A program made the position numbers and the translations under genes. This document shows, one piece after another, positions 1 to 6,354 of a DNA stretch of 30,565 bases. The stretch is from positions 1 to 30,565 of the IMG/VR virus record IMGVR_UViG_3300046690_000107; one strand, given 5' to 3'. The stretch comes from a virus. The notes beneath the pieces are model-generated. The model ran no database searches. It worked only from the letters and a program-made list of their open reading frames with translations, and had not been told where the DNA came from. Positions within the stretch are counted from its first letter, which is position 1. Each line of letters starts with the position of its first letter.

Positions 1-21
1 GTCATGGTGATGGCGTCATGA
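1..21 (+). CDS. 3' end of an upstream gene (partial)
   Basis: The reading frame starting at base 1 is open to a TGA at 19-21, which overlaps the ATG of the next gene at 18 as ATGA. Every junction in the following operon has the same geometry, so this is probably the last six codons of an upstream early gene whose body lies outside the window. Nothing can be said about its function. Confidence 0.4.
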   Translation, partial: VMVMAS

Positions 22-467
22 GCGACAAACAACTCTATCGCCTCGTCCACCCTACCGCGCGCCAGATGGCGAGCCGCGCCTGTATCCAAGCCCCTGACGG
101 CTTCATTGTCGAGATCAAGGCGCCGACTAAATCCAGCGACCAGCAGGCGAAGTATCACGCCATGTTCGCCGACGTCGCAAAGCAAGTGCCGTTCATGGGC
201 TCGATGCGCGATCTGGAAACGTGGAAGCGCCTGCTCGTCGATGCGTTCGCCAGGGTGAAGGCGGCCGAAGGCGACCCGGTTCAAGGCGTCGGCGCGATCG
301 TGCCGAATCTCGACGGGACCGGCTTTGTGCAACTCGGCGTTCAGACGCGCAAGTTCAGCAAGCGCCACGCAGCCGAGTTCATCGAATTTCTCTACGCATG
401 GGGCGCAGAGAACAACGTTCAGTGGAAAGACCCGGCGCCGGCCGGTTATGAGGAGCTTGCGGCATGA
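18..467 (+). CDS. ninB: NinB-like recombination protein (lambda Orf family)
   Basis: A 149-residue protein resembling lambda NinB/Orf (146 aa). That family binds single-stranded DNA and helps load recombinase on phage recombination intermediates. Family-like features are the early SSDQQAKYHAMFADVAKQV segment (lambda has SLDQNRKLW...DVSRQV), a central ETWKRLLVDAF segment (lambda ESWKCVFTAAL), the VPNLDGTGFVQLG segment (lambda VPNLAGNGFVVIG) and an acidic/aromatic C-terminus with GAENNVQW (lambda GTERGVKW). The ATG at 18 overlaps the stop of the previous frame, and the stop overlaps the next ATG. This places it first in the visible nin-like early operon. The family match is by memory of motifs, but several independent blocks agree. 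Confidence 0.88.
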   Translation: MSDKQLYRLVHPTARQMASRACIQAPDGFIVEIKAPTKSSDQQAKYHAMFADVAKQVPFMGSMRDLETWKRLLVDAFARVKAAEGDPVQGVGAIVPNLDGTGFVQLGVQTRKFSKRHAAEFIEFLYAWGAENNVQWKDPAPAGYEELAA

Positions 468-859
468 GCAACACAGGATGCAGTCTCAACCCCGAATCGA
501 AGCGCTACGACAATTGGCGCGTGATGCTGGATCTGCTGCAAAAGGGAATGACGGGCATCGACCTTGCCGACGTCATGGGGCTTCACCAGGATACGGTAAG
601 ACGAGCGATGCGCGCGATGCACGCCGACGGGCTGATCCACATCGCCGGCTGGCATCACAAGATCAACGAAACCGGCCGCGTCATGGCGATCTGGAAGGCG
701 GGCGAAGGGAAGGACAAGCCGAAGCCATCGAAGCGGACATGCGCCAAGATGCGACACGCTCGCCACTACGAGAAGAACAAGGCCGTCGAAAAGGCGCGAC
801 GTTGGGCGAAATCGATGCAGGGCAACCCGTTCGCGCAGTTAATCCGGGCGACCGCATGA
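464..859 (+). CDS. Small helix-turn-helix DNA-binding protein
   Basis: A 131-residue basic protein. Residues about 15-65 read as a winged helix: a helix with LQKGMTGIDLADVMG, a recognition-helix-like LHQDTVRRAMRAMHADG, then a wing (LIHIAGWHHKIN). Residues 80-125 are rich in Lys and Arg and probably helical, as expected for DNA or RNA contact. It is translationally coupled to ninB upstream (ATG 464 overlaps TGA 465-467) and to the small membrane gene downstream. It could be an early regulator or a replication-associated DNA-binding protein. The fold is inferred from the pattern; the specific role is unknown. Confidence 0.7.
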   Translation: MSNTGCSLNPESKRYDNWRVMLDLLQKGMTGIDLADVMGLHQDTVRRAMRAMHADGLIHIAGWHHKINETGRVMAIWKAGEGKDKPKPSKRTCAKMRHARHYEKNKAVEKARRWAKSMQGNPFAQLIRATA

Positions 860-999
860 GGCCTCTGCTGCTTTATATCGCGTTGTTTGGCGTGGTTTTC
901 TTTCTACTCGGCTGGTACGAGGTTTCGATGTGGCAGGAATGCCGCGCGACACCGCACTCGTTCTGGTACTGCCTTCGAGTGATGGGGAAACACGGATGA
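856..999 (+). CDS. Small single-span membrane protein
   Basis: A 47-codon frame from ATG 856, overlapping the previous stop (857-859), to TGA 997-999, overlapping the next ATG at 996. The N-terminus is a strong membrane segment (LLLYIALFGVVFFLLGWY), followed by about 25 polar residues with two cysteines. The ATGA overlaps on both sides are the best evidence that it is translated. The function is unknown; small inner-membrane proteins of this kind in early phage operons often act in exclusion or host takeover, but nothing here shows that. Confidence 0.65.
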   Translation: MRPLLLYIALFGVVFFLLGWYEVSMWQECRATPHSFWYCLRVMGKHG

Positions 1000-1400
1000 A
1001 GCGCTCCGCACCGATGAAGCGCACCGGGTTCGCGCGCAAGGAGCCCAAGCCGTTCGCGCTGGCCGATCGCAAGACGACACTGCGCCGCCGAGCCAAGAAG
1101 CCGACGGTCGCAGAAGGCTCGAAGTATCTGGCGGCCTGCCGCGGCGAGCAATGCTATCTGCGCGTCGTCTGCGGCGGAGAAGCCTCGCCTGACATCGTTG
1201 TGCCGGCGCATCGCAACGAAGGCAAGGGAATGGGCCTGAAAGTCTCAAATGAACTCACCCTGCCCGCCTGCCACTGGTGCCATGTGGAATATGACCAGGG
1301 AAAGCTATTTACCAGGGAAGAAAAGCGCGGCATGTGGGATCAAGGCTATACCGAATGGGAGCCGGTGCGCGCTCGCAAGATGAACAAGGACGCAGCATGA
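996..1400 (+). CDS. YbcO-type (DUF1364) putative nuclease
   Basis: A 134-residue protein whose start is set by the ATGA overlap at 996; a longer upstream frame exists but would cover the preceding gene. The N-terminal KRSAPMKRTGFARK, a CRGEQCYLR cysteine segment near residues 48-56, a central AHRNEGKGMGLKVSN block (His72) and a CHWCH motif (92-96) match the family typified by E. coli YbcO of prophage DLP12. That family is regarded as a structure-related HNH-like nuclease replacing NinG/Rap-type functions in nin regions. It would process recombination intermediates alongside NinB. Zinc or metal binding by the Cys/His set is inference. Confidence 0.82.
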   Translation: MKRSAPMKRTGFARKEPKPFALADRKTTLRRRAKKPTVAEGSKYLAACRGEQCYLRVVCGGEASPDIVVPAHRNEGKGMGLKVSNELTLPACHWCHVEYDQGKLFTREEKRGMWDQGYTEWEPVRARKMNKDAA

Positions 1401-1888
1401 AGATCATCGACTGCAGCACGAAAAAGTATCCTAACGCAAAGGCGATTGTCGACGACGAAGATTTTGACTGGCTGTCAAAAAGCAATTGGGCGCTTGATGC
1501 ACGAGGGTATGCAAGGCGGAATAATCTTCAAAAGAAGGGCAGCAAGATTTTCATGCACAGGGAAATAATGGGCGTTGCCGGCGTCGACGGGGTGCTAATC
1601 GATCACAAGAACGGGAACCCGCTAGACAACAGGAAAGAAAATCTGCGCCTTTGCACGAACGCTCAAAATTCGAGGAATCGGGCGAAGTCGCAGAGTAACA
1701 AATCGGGCTACAAGGGAGTCAGCTGGCACAAGTCCGACAAGAAGTGGCAGGCTCGAATCGGCTTGGGCGGGAAAGTTGCATTCCTTGGGAACTTCGACTC
1801 GCCAGAGAAAGCGCACGCTGCATATTGTGCGGCCGCCGCTTTGGTGCACGGAGAATTCGCAAACTATGGAACGGAAGTGCAATCATGA
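1397..1888 (+). CDS. HNH endonuclease with C-terminal AP2 DNA-binding domain
   Basis: A 163-residue protein. Residues about 50-95 form an HNH module: MHREIMG, then VLIDHKNGNPLDNRKENLRLCTNAQNS in sequence, with His54, Asp69-His70 and the Asn pair of the N-rich block. Residues about 104-157 form an AP2-type domain: GYKGVSW, KWQARIG, FLGNFDSPEKAHAAYCAAA. This architecture is typical of free-standing homing endonucleases. Base composition looks poorer in G+C than the neighbouring genes. Yet both ends join the operon by ATGA overlap (ATG 1397; stop 1886-1888 with next ATG 1885), so it is woven into translation rather than loosely inserted. Confidence 0.9.
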   Translation: MKIIDCSTKKYPNAKAIVDDEDFDWLSKSNWALDARGYARRNNLQKKGSKIFMHREIMGVAGVDGVLIDHKNGNPLDNRKENLRLCTNAQNSRNRAKSQSNKSGYKGVSWHKSDKKWQARIGLGGKVAFLGNFDSPEKAHAAYCAAAALVHGEFANYGTEVQS

Positions 1889-2253
1889 AGAACACAATAA
1901 ATATTGGCAGCACGCCCATCACCGTGCCGCAACAAGATTTGATTGATGCGATGAGCCCGGATCGAACGTACACGCAGGAACAGATTCTGGACTTGCTTCC
2001 CGGCGTGCCGCGCGCATGTGTTCGTGACACGTTACATTTACTAGTAGACAAAGGTGTTATTTGGCGCGAGGGACGAAACGCAAGCAAAACCGATCGAGTC
2101 AAATACATCTTGCTCGTCGGTGAGGATCTACGGGAAACCATCGACCGCAAGACGACGCGCGGCGAGACGCCCGCATGGATGGGCGCCAATCTCGTCGGCT
2201 ACCAAGCGAACAACGATCGATTCCGAGCACTGTGCATGTCGTCACGCAAATAA
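1885..2253 (+). CDS. Winged-helix-like small protein, function unknown
   Basis: A 122-residue protein from ATG 1885, chosen because it overlaps the preceding stop; a longer in-frame extension to 1744 would lie inside the HNH-AP2 gene. Residues about 15-70 look like a winged helix: RTYTQEQILDLLPG, then VPRACVRDTLHLLVDKGVIW and a basic wing with KTDRVKYIL. The C-terminus (PAWMGANLVGYQANNDRFRALC) is not recognised. It is the last gene of the first ATGA-coupled block, followed by an 84-bp gap with a promoter. It may be a regulator of early or late phage genes; this is inference. Confidence 0.7.
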   Translation: MKNTINIGSTPITVPQQDLIDAMSPDRTYTQEQILDLLPGVPRACVRDTLHLLVDKGVIWREGRNASKTDRVKYILLVGEDLRETIDRKTTRGETPAWMGANLVGYQANNDRFRALCMSSRK

Positions 2254-2267
2254 TCAGCAATTTCCAC

Positions 2268-2296
2268 TTGCACAAGCGATGCCAACACGGTATCTT
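2268..2296 (+). promoter_or_regulatory. Candidate sigma70-type promoter for the 2338-4750 gene group
   Basis: TTGCAC at 2268-2273 and TATCTT at 2291-2296 are separated by exactly 17 bp, in the 84-bp gap after the first block of early genes. Transcription would start near 2303, ahead of the small gene at 2338. It matches consensus at four of six positions in each box; spacing and location are the main support. Confidence 0.45.
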
Positions 2297-2337
2297 AGAG
2301 CCCATAGATACATCACTTCTAAAAACATAGGAATCGT

Positions 2338-2475
2338 ATGTTCTGGCTCATAGGCGGGGGATTGGCGGCGCTTGCTGCATGCTTATTAGTGCGCGGTGTG
2401 GCCGATGCACGGCGGCATCAGAAATGGATCGACGAAGCGCGGCGCAATGTGAAGTGGCCCGCGCGGTCTGAATAA
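2338..2475 (+). CDS. Tiny membrane protein (45 aa)
   Basis: A 45-codon frame from ATG 2338 to TAA 2473-2475. The N-terminus is hydrophobic (FWLIGGGLAALAACLLV), followed by a basic amphipathic tail (RRHQKWIDEARRNVKWPAR), the typical shape of a small single-span inner-membrane protein with cytoplasmic tail. It fills the otherwise empty gap before 2488, where an AGGAGAGG ribosome binding site follows. The start lacks a strong Shine-Dalgarno (AGGAATC). The function is unknown. Confidence 0.5.
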   Translation: MFWLIGGGLAALAACLLVRGVADARRHQKWIDEARRNVKWPARSE

Positions 2476-2487
2476 CAGGAGAGGAAT

Positions 2488-2883
2488 ATGACAGACGAAA
2501 AACGCGCGGCAGACGATGCGGAGCGGCAATTCACAGAGTGGTTCGCAGAGAACTATCCGGGGCCGGACACGATCATCTATGACCCGCTTTGGCACGCGCC
2601 GAAGATTTTGCGCGCAGCACAAGCCGCACTGTCAGCCCGAGCCGATCAGCCTGAGCCCGCGAAGGATGCGGTCTATGGCGGCAAGGGTGAGGCGCTCACT
2701 CGCTGGCAGAAAGCGCAAATGGCTTTTGGCGGCGGACCAGCCCCGCAAGCCGAGTGCGCACCGCGTGAGGCTATCGACGCACGACCGGGCTTCGATCAGT
2801 TCTTTGAACAGCACGTAGACGGCCAAGACACGATCGATCGCGAATGGCTGCGCAATTTCGTGAACAAATGGGAGGCGCGGTAA
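2488..2883 (+). CDS. Phage accessory protein, unknown function
   Basis: A 131-residue acidic protein preceded by AGGAGAGG about 7 bases before the ATG. The N-terminal half (FTEWFAENYPGPDTI, WHAPKILRAAQAAL) resembles the short aromatic-rich starts of many Burkholderia phage accessory ORFs. The middle is a Pro/Ala/Gly linker containing APREAIDARPGF, and the C-terminus (DQFFEQHVDGQDTIDREWLRNFVNKWEAR) is a second compact segment. The stop TAA (2881-2883) overlaps the next ATG at 2883. No enzymatic motif is visible. Confidence 0.75.
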   Translation: MTDEKRAADDAERQFTEWFAENYPGPDTIIYDPLWHAPKILRAAQAALSARADQPEPAKDAVYGGKGEALTRWQKAQMAFGGGPAPQAECAPREAIDARPGFDQFFEQHVDGQDTIDREWLRNFVNKWEAR

Positions 2884-3767
2884 TGAACAAGTGGCTTGAA
2901 CACGCTATTCATCGGCTTGAGAGAAGCACAGACGGGCACGACAACGTGATTGCACATCACTTGCGCGCACTCGCAGCCCCTACGCCTGTTCCCGCACCGC
3001 GTGAGGCGCAGCCGAAGCTGAAGGTTTGGTATGGTTCGATGGCCGAGAGCAACGGCAAGACGAACTGGACGGCCATCCTGCATCGTGGCGACATCAGCGA
3101 AGGGATTACGATCGACCACTCGGAATACCCGGATCGCGTGCGATACGAGGCAGATCGTATGCGCTGGATGATTGGCGAACTAGTCGATGAACCGTGGATT
3201 CTCGATTACGACGCTGACAAACACAGCGGGTATGCAGCCCCTACGCCTGAGCGTGCGGACGCCGACACAGCGGGGTCGAAGTCGATCACGGCGGAAGAGT
3301 TCGAGCGGTGGCGTATTGCCAGCAAGGAACATCGGGACGGATTGCTCGCCAATTTCCCAAAAGAAAAGCCAATCAGCGATGCAATGATGGATTTGGTTGA
3401 TCGGCTTGGGAGTGAGGCTTCCGAAGTTGATCCACGAGCATGGAAGCATTTACTTGTGTATTCGCCTGAGCGTGCGGACGCCGACACAGCACCGCTTGAC
3501 GAGGCGACGATCGATACGCTGCGGCTCGCGCTCGGCTACATCGGCAGCACGGATCGACCCGACAGGCTTGAGCATGTAGGCCGCATTCGCGCGCTAATCG
3601 GCGCGAGTCAGGAGCGTGCGGACGCCGAAAAGGATGCGGCGCTGACGGATGAACAGATCATCGAGATTTTCCAGGACCACTACACCGAAGAACCCGGAGA
3701 CGCGGAGCCGGGTCACATACTGCCGTTCGCCCGCGCAATCCTAGCCGCTAAGGAGAAGAAATCGTGA
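2883..3767 (+). CDS. Mosaic accessory protein with repeated ERADAD linkers
   Basis: A 294-residue protein with start ATG 2883, overlapping the preceding stop. It looks like short modules joined by Ala/Pro linkers: AAPTPVPAPREA near residue 32, APTPERADADTAG near 118, SPERADADTA near 194 and SQERADAEKDA near 243. The modules include a helical segment around FERWRIASKEHRDGLLANF and a C-terminal EQIIEIFQDHYTEEPG that recalls Ead/Ea22-like phage proteins. The linker DNA is repeated (see the repeat entry), so recombination between linkers is plausible. The stop overlaps a GTG start at 3764. No function is recognised. Confidence 0.72.
   Translation: MNKWLEHAIHRLERSTDGHDNVIAHHLRALAAPTPVPAPREAQPKLKVWYGSMAESNGKTNWTAILHRGDISEGITIDHSEYPDRVRYEADRMRWMIGELVDEPWILDYDADKHSGYAAPTPERADADTAGSKSITAEEFERWRIASKEHRDGLLANFPKEKPISDAMMDLVDRLGSEASEVDPRAWKHLLVYSPERADADTAPLDEATIDTLRLALGYIGSTDRPDRLEHVGRIRALIGASQERADAEKDAALTDEQIIEIFQDHYTEEPGDAEPGHILPFARAILAAKEKKS
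3244..3628 (+). repeat. Dispersed linker repeat within the mosaic gene
   Basis: A 28-bp identical sequence, beginning CGCCTGAGCGTGCGGACGCC, occurs at 3244-3271 and 3463-3490. A shorter 17-bp version (GAGCGTGCGGACGCCGA) lies at 3612-3628. All three are in the same frame and encode ERADA(D/E) linkers. A related CCCCTACGCCTG start is also found near 2976-2988 and 3237-3248. Such in-frame linker repeats offer homology for module exchange. Confidence 0.8.
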
Positions 3768-4042
3768 CACCAGAACAAAAAGCTGCACTCGACTTGGCCG
3801 TTCTGAACCTCAAGACTCACGGCGACGATCAGTTGCTAAACGCAGTCCAGCCGCTGATCGATTTCTACGAAGCACGCCGCACTGTGAGCGGGCAGGAGGC
3901 GGAATGGTGGGAAGTAACGACAGACGGAGAACGCGAGGTTGTAAGCACCGATCATTACCGCCGCCATGACTGGCCGCGCTCAACCGCTCGCCCCTTGTTC
4001 GGCGCCCCCATTCCCGCAACGGAACAGAAGGAACCGAAGTGA
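3764..4042 (+). CDS. Small phage protein, unknown (Ead/Ea22-like tail)
   Basis: A 92-residue protein starting at GTG 3764 in a GTGA overlap with the previous stop. The N-terminal half is helical (EQKAALDLAVLNLKTHGDDQLLNAVQPLIDFYEA). The C-terminal half has WWEVTTDGEREVVSTDHYR and ends in a STARPLFGAPIP motif similar to the PLxxAP endings of Ead, Ea22 and DUF551-type phage accessory proteins. That resemblance is short and may be coincidence. It overlaps the next gene by four bases with another GTG start. Confidence 0.65.
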   Translation: MTPEQKAALDLAVLNLKTHGDDQLLNAVQPLIDFYEARRTVSGQEAEWWEVTTDGEREVVSTDHYRRHDWPRSTARPLFGAPIPATEQKEPK

Positions 4043-4251
4043 AGCAGCACATCGCATGCACTCTCGCGCTGGCGTCTATCGATGCAATGGCGAGAGGTAG
4101 CCATTATGCATATCCGACCCGCGCGCCAACTTTCTCAGGGGTCGTTCAAAGCGTGCTTGGGATATTCATTGTCTGGGGCATGTGGAAGCTTTTCAGCTAT
4201 TTGGTTGAGAAGATCGCAAACATTTTGGGGAAGTTTAATGGCCGGCAATAA
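4039..4251 (+). CDS. Small membrane protein
   Basis: A 70-residue protein from GTG 4039 in a GTGA overlap. It has a weakly hydrophobic N-terminus (HIACTLALASIDAMA), possibly a signal-like segment, then a clear transmembrane helix near residues 35-58 (VVQSVLGIFIVWGMWKLFSYLV) and a short basic tail. An internal ATG at 4084 could be an alternative start. It overlaps the start of the next gene by 14 bases. The function is unknown. Confidence 0.6.
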   Translation: MKQHIACTLALASIDAMARGSHYAYPTRAPTFSGVVQSVLGIFIVWGMWKLFSYLVEKIANILGKFNGRQ

Positions 4252-4750
4252 GAAACCGAACCGCAAGCCGCGCAAGGTGATCGAGCCGAAGAATCACGTC
4301 ATGTATTTGTATGACGCCGACGCGCCGATGAAGGGCGAAGAACGGCTGGAAGTGCTGACGTCAATCCATGCGGCCGCCCTCGCCCTCTCGCGCGGCGAAG
4401 GAACGAAAGACCACTGGGACGTGATCGTCGTAGGGATGAACGTGGCGATCGTCCTGTGCGAGACGGCGGGCAATCGTGAGATCGGCCTGCGCGCGCTCTA
4501 CGACACGCAGAACGCCATGATCGACCTGTGCGAACGGTTCCAGGCGCGCGGCAAGTTCATATTGACCGGCGACGAGCTCGCAGCGATGAACGGCGGAATC
4601 CATGTGTTCGAGCAGTTGGTCGCGACAGTGAGCCGACGCCAGTACACGCGGGCATGCGCCGAATACACGAAGCGCCTCGACGCCGGTAAAGCGGTGCAGA
4701 TCAGGGCCGGCAAGCCGACAGAACGATTCGCGCTGCGGCAGGCGGCATGA
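4238..4750 (+). CDS. Conserved-looking phage protein, unknown function
   Basis: A 170-residue protein. ATG 4238 is preferred over a longer frame from 4082 because it follows TTGGGGAAG at good spacing and the upstream frame would overlap the membrane gene almost entirely. The first 20 residues are very basic (KKPNRKPRKVIEPK). The remainder is mostly helical with no Cys/His clusters, and includes the HAAALALSRGEGTKDHWDVI and MIDLCERFQARGKFILTGDEL segments. It is the last gene before the par operator. I do not recognise the family; a nucleic-acid-binding or regulatory role is only suggested by the basic N-terminus. Confidence 0.75.
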   Translation: MAGNKKPNRKPRKVIEPKNHVMYLYDADAPMKGEERLEVLTSIHAAALALSRGEGTKDHWDVIVVGMNVAIVLCETAGNREIGLRALYDTQNAMIDLCERFQARGKFILTGDELAAMNGGIHVFEQLVATVSRRQYTRACAEYTKRLDAGKAVQIRAGKPTERFALRQAA

Positions 4751-4762
4751 CAGCCCGGTCAT

Positions 4763-4790
4763 ATGGGTGTATGCATATATATACGCCCAT
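4763..4790. promoter_or_regulatory. Palindromic operator upstream of parA
   Basis: ATGGGTGTAT at 4763-4772 and ATACGCCCAT at 4781-4790 form a 10-bp inverted repeat with one G/T mismatch around an AT-rich centre (GCATATAT). It sits about 14 bp before the candidate parA promoter, where partition operons of the ParF/ParG type carry their autoregulatory and centromere sites. Which protein binds it is not known. Confidence 0.6.
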
Positions 4791-4803
4791 CTGAGCTTCC
4801 TAC

Positions 4804-4832
4804 TTGCCGTTATTGTATTGATGGTCTAGTCT
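4804..4832 (+). promoter_or_regulatory. Candidate promoter for the par-rep operon
   Basis: TTGCCG (4804-4809) and TAGTCT (4827-4832) are separated by 17 bp and lie just downstream of the palindrome, about 30 bases before the parA start. The match is modest; position and spacing support it. Confidence 0.45.
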
Positions 4833-4862
4833 ATGCGGACAAATACAGGCAGAGGAGCCGAT

Positions 4863-5513
4863 ATGCTTATTGCTGTCGCCACAGAGAAGGGCGGGGTGGG
4901 AAAGACCACCATCGCAACTAACCTAGCCGCGTTGCGCGTCGGGCATAGGCGCACGGTAAAACTCATCGATACAGACAGGCAGGAGAGCGCCTATACATGG
5001 GGAATGCTGCGCGTCGAAAGCGATATAGCGCCGACTATCCGCCTATCAAAGCTGACAGGGAACATCTTCAGCGAGCTTACTGCGGAGCGCGAATCTATCG
5101 ACACGGTGATCGTCGACGCCGGCGGCAGGGATAGCGCCGAACTCAGAAGCGCCATTGCGGCATGCGACGTGCTCGTGATGCCGATTAAACCAGGCCAGTT
5201 CGATACATGGTCGCTCGGGAAGATGGCGCAGCTCGTACAGGCAGCGAGGAGCACAGGCAGAACCTTCCGCGCTGTGGCCGTGCTCAATGGAGTGTCGGCG
5301 AATCCGCAGAGCAAAGAGGCATCGGAAATGCGTGCCGTGCTGCGCGAAATGTCCGACTATTTCTCAACGTTTGACGGCGCCATTGTCGACCGGGTTGCGT
5401 TCCGCAATGCCGCAAGGGAAGGGCGGGGCGTCACCGAATTGGATCGGGGCATGTTCGACCAGAAGGCCGCCGACGAACTCTCACAGCTTTACGCGGAGGT
5501 GTTCCGTGACTGA
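4863..5513 (+). CDS. parA: ParA/ParF-type partition ATPase
   Basis: A 216-residue Walker-type ATPase. The deviant Walker A motif EKGGVGKTT is at residues 8-16 (Lys9 is the signature lysine, Lys14 the P-loop lysine). Switch-like LIDTDRQES follows near 40 and VIVDAGGRDS near 83. The short length and absence of an N-terminal HTH match type Ib partition ATPases such as ParF of TP228 (about 206 aa). Such proteins position plasmid copies on the nucleoid using ATP. ATG 4863 is chosen over a longer frame because GAGGAG precedes it and the P-loop then lies at the usual position. The stop overlaps a GTG start of the RHH partner by 8 bases. Orphan ParA-like proteins exist, but the partner and origin argue for true partition. 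Confidence 0.92.
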   Translation: MLIAVATEKGGVGKTTIATNLAALRVGHRRTVKLIDTDRQESAYTWGMLRVESDIAPTIRLSKLTGNIFSELTAERESIDTVIVDAGGRDSAELRSAIAACDVLVMPIKPGQFDTWSLGKMAQLVQAARSTGRTFRAVAVLNGVSANPQSKEASEMRAVLREMSDYFSTFDGAIVDRVAFRNAAREGRGVTELDRGMFDQKAADELSQLYAEVFRD

Positions 5514-5796
5514 ACGCGCACCACTCAGGCCGCCCGTTGTGAACTTCATCGAATCCGCGCCTGGCGGAGTGCCGCCAAAGGCTGACGAGCCAGCCGGCGA
5601 GCCGCAAGGCACCGCTGCGCGCCCCGCATTCCGAGAGCGCGAGGCAACCCGAAACATGAGTTTGAATGTTCCAAAGAGCCTGTACGAAGACCTGAGAGCC
5701 TATATGAAGCTGACCGACACGCCGATGACTGAAGTTTTGGTTGAAGGCGCGAAAAAGGAGTTGGCTCGCCTGAAGAAGCAATATGGGATTGAATGA
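5506..5796 (+). CDS. ParG-like ribbon-helix-helix partition/centromere-binding protein
   Basis: A 96-residue protein from GTG 5506 with GGAGG eight bases upstream; it overlaps parA by 8 bases. Residues 1-48 are Pro/Ala-rich and probably disordered. Residues about 50-88 have the RHH pattern: a short strand MSLNVP, helix KSLYEDLRAYMKLTD, turn TPMT and helix EVLVEGAKKELARLKKQY. A flexible tail plus C-terminal RHH, directly after a short ParA, is the layout of ParG-type centromere-binding repressors. It would bind the centromere, stimulate ParA and repress the operon. The family call is by architecture; sequence identity to known ParG proteins is not claimed. Confidence 0.8.
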   Translation: MTERAPLRPPVVNFIESAPGGVPPKADEPAGEPQGTAARPAFREREATRNMSLNVPKSLYEDLRAYMKLTDTPMTEVLVEGAKKELARLKKQYGIE

Positions 5797-6344
5797 TGGC
5801 CGATCAGTCAGAATTGTGGGAGGAATTGAAGGTCGAGAATCACTGGTTCCACGTCGTGCGCGCCATGATCCAGCGCGACAAGATCGCCGAAATGGGCGTG
5901 AATGCGTGGGCGGTGTACTGCGTTCTCAAAAGCTATGCCGCGCTCGATACCGGAAAATCCTATCCGGGACGCGACGCGATCGCCCAGCATGTTGGCGTTT
6001 CACTGGATACCGTCGACCGGGCGCTCTCAAAACTCGACGAAATGGGGATCGTTGCGCGCAAGCGACTCGGGCGCAGCAATTCGTATGAACTGACGGAGCA
6101 AATACCGATGACGGCTGCCAATGGCGAGATAGCGATGCACGGCGAGGCGAAGTACGTGCCGATGCAGTTTCAACAGGTTCTAGACCAGCTGAAGGCGTTC
6201 GCGGCGAGCGGGAGTATGCAGGGAGGTCTAGAGGTCAAGATCGTCTTAAACGCCAATTTCCTGACCGGCTCGCATGCGACGGTGAACAATTACAATGCGC
6301 CTTCTGTCGTCGGGATCGAAGTTGTCCCCAAGAAACCAGACTGA
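5793..6344 (+). CDS. Rep-like winged-helix plasmid replication protein
   Basis: A 183-residue protein with ATG 5793 overlapping the RHH stop (ATG 5796 is an alternative). Residues about 30-95 form a winged helix of the HTH_36 kind: MGVNAWAVYCVLKSYAA, SYPGRDAIAQHVGVSLDTVDRALSKLDEMGIV in sequence, then a wing with KRLGRSNSYELTE. The remainder (residues 105-183) is not recognised, and ends in a Thr/Asn-rich tail. It lies immediately upstream of iterons and DnaA boxes, which is where plasmid Rep genes lie. It could bind the repeats as initiator or as copy-number regulator. A phage replication protein with the same fold is the alternative. Confidence 0.75.
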   Translation: MMADQSELWEELKVENHWFHVVRAMIQRDKIAEMGVNAWAVYCVLKSYAALDTGKSYPGRDAIAQHVGVSLDTVDRALSKLDEMGIVARKRLGRSNSYELTEQIPMTAANGEIAMHGEAKYVPMQFQQVLDQLKAFAASGSMQGGLEVKIVLNANFLTGSHATVNNYNAPSVVGIEVVPKKPD

Positions 6345-6354
6345 CTTATCCCAT

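Noticed and set aside
839-1248. Several minus-strand frames opposite the YbcO-like gene
   Set aside because: They lie within the ATGA-coupled plus-strand operon and show no family resemblance or translation signals.
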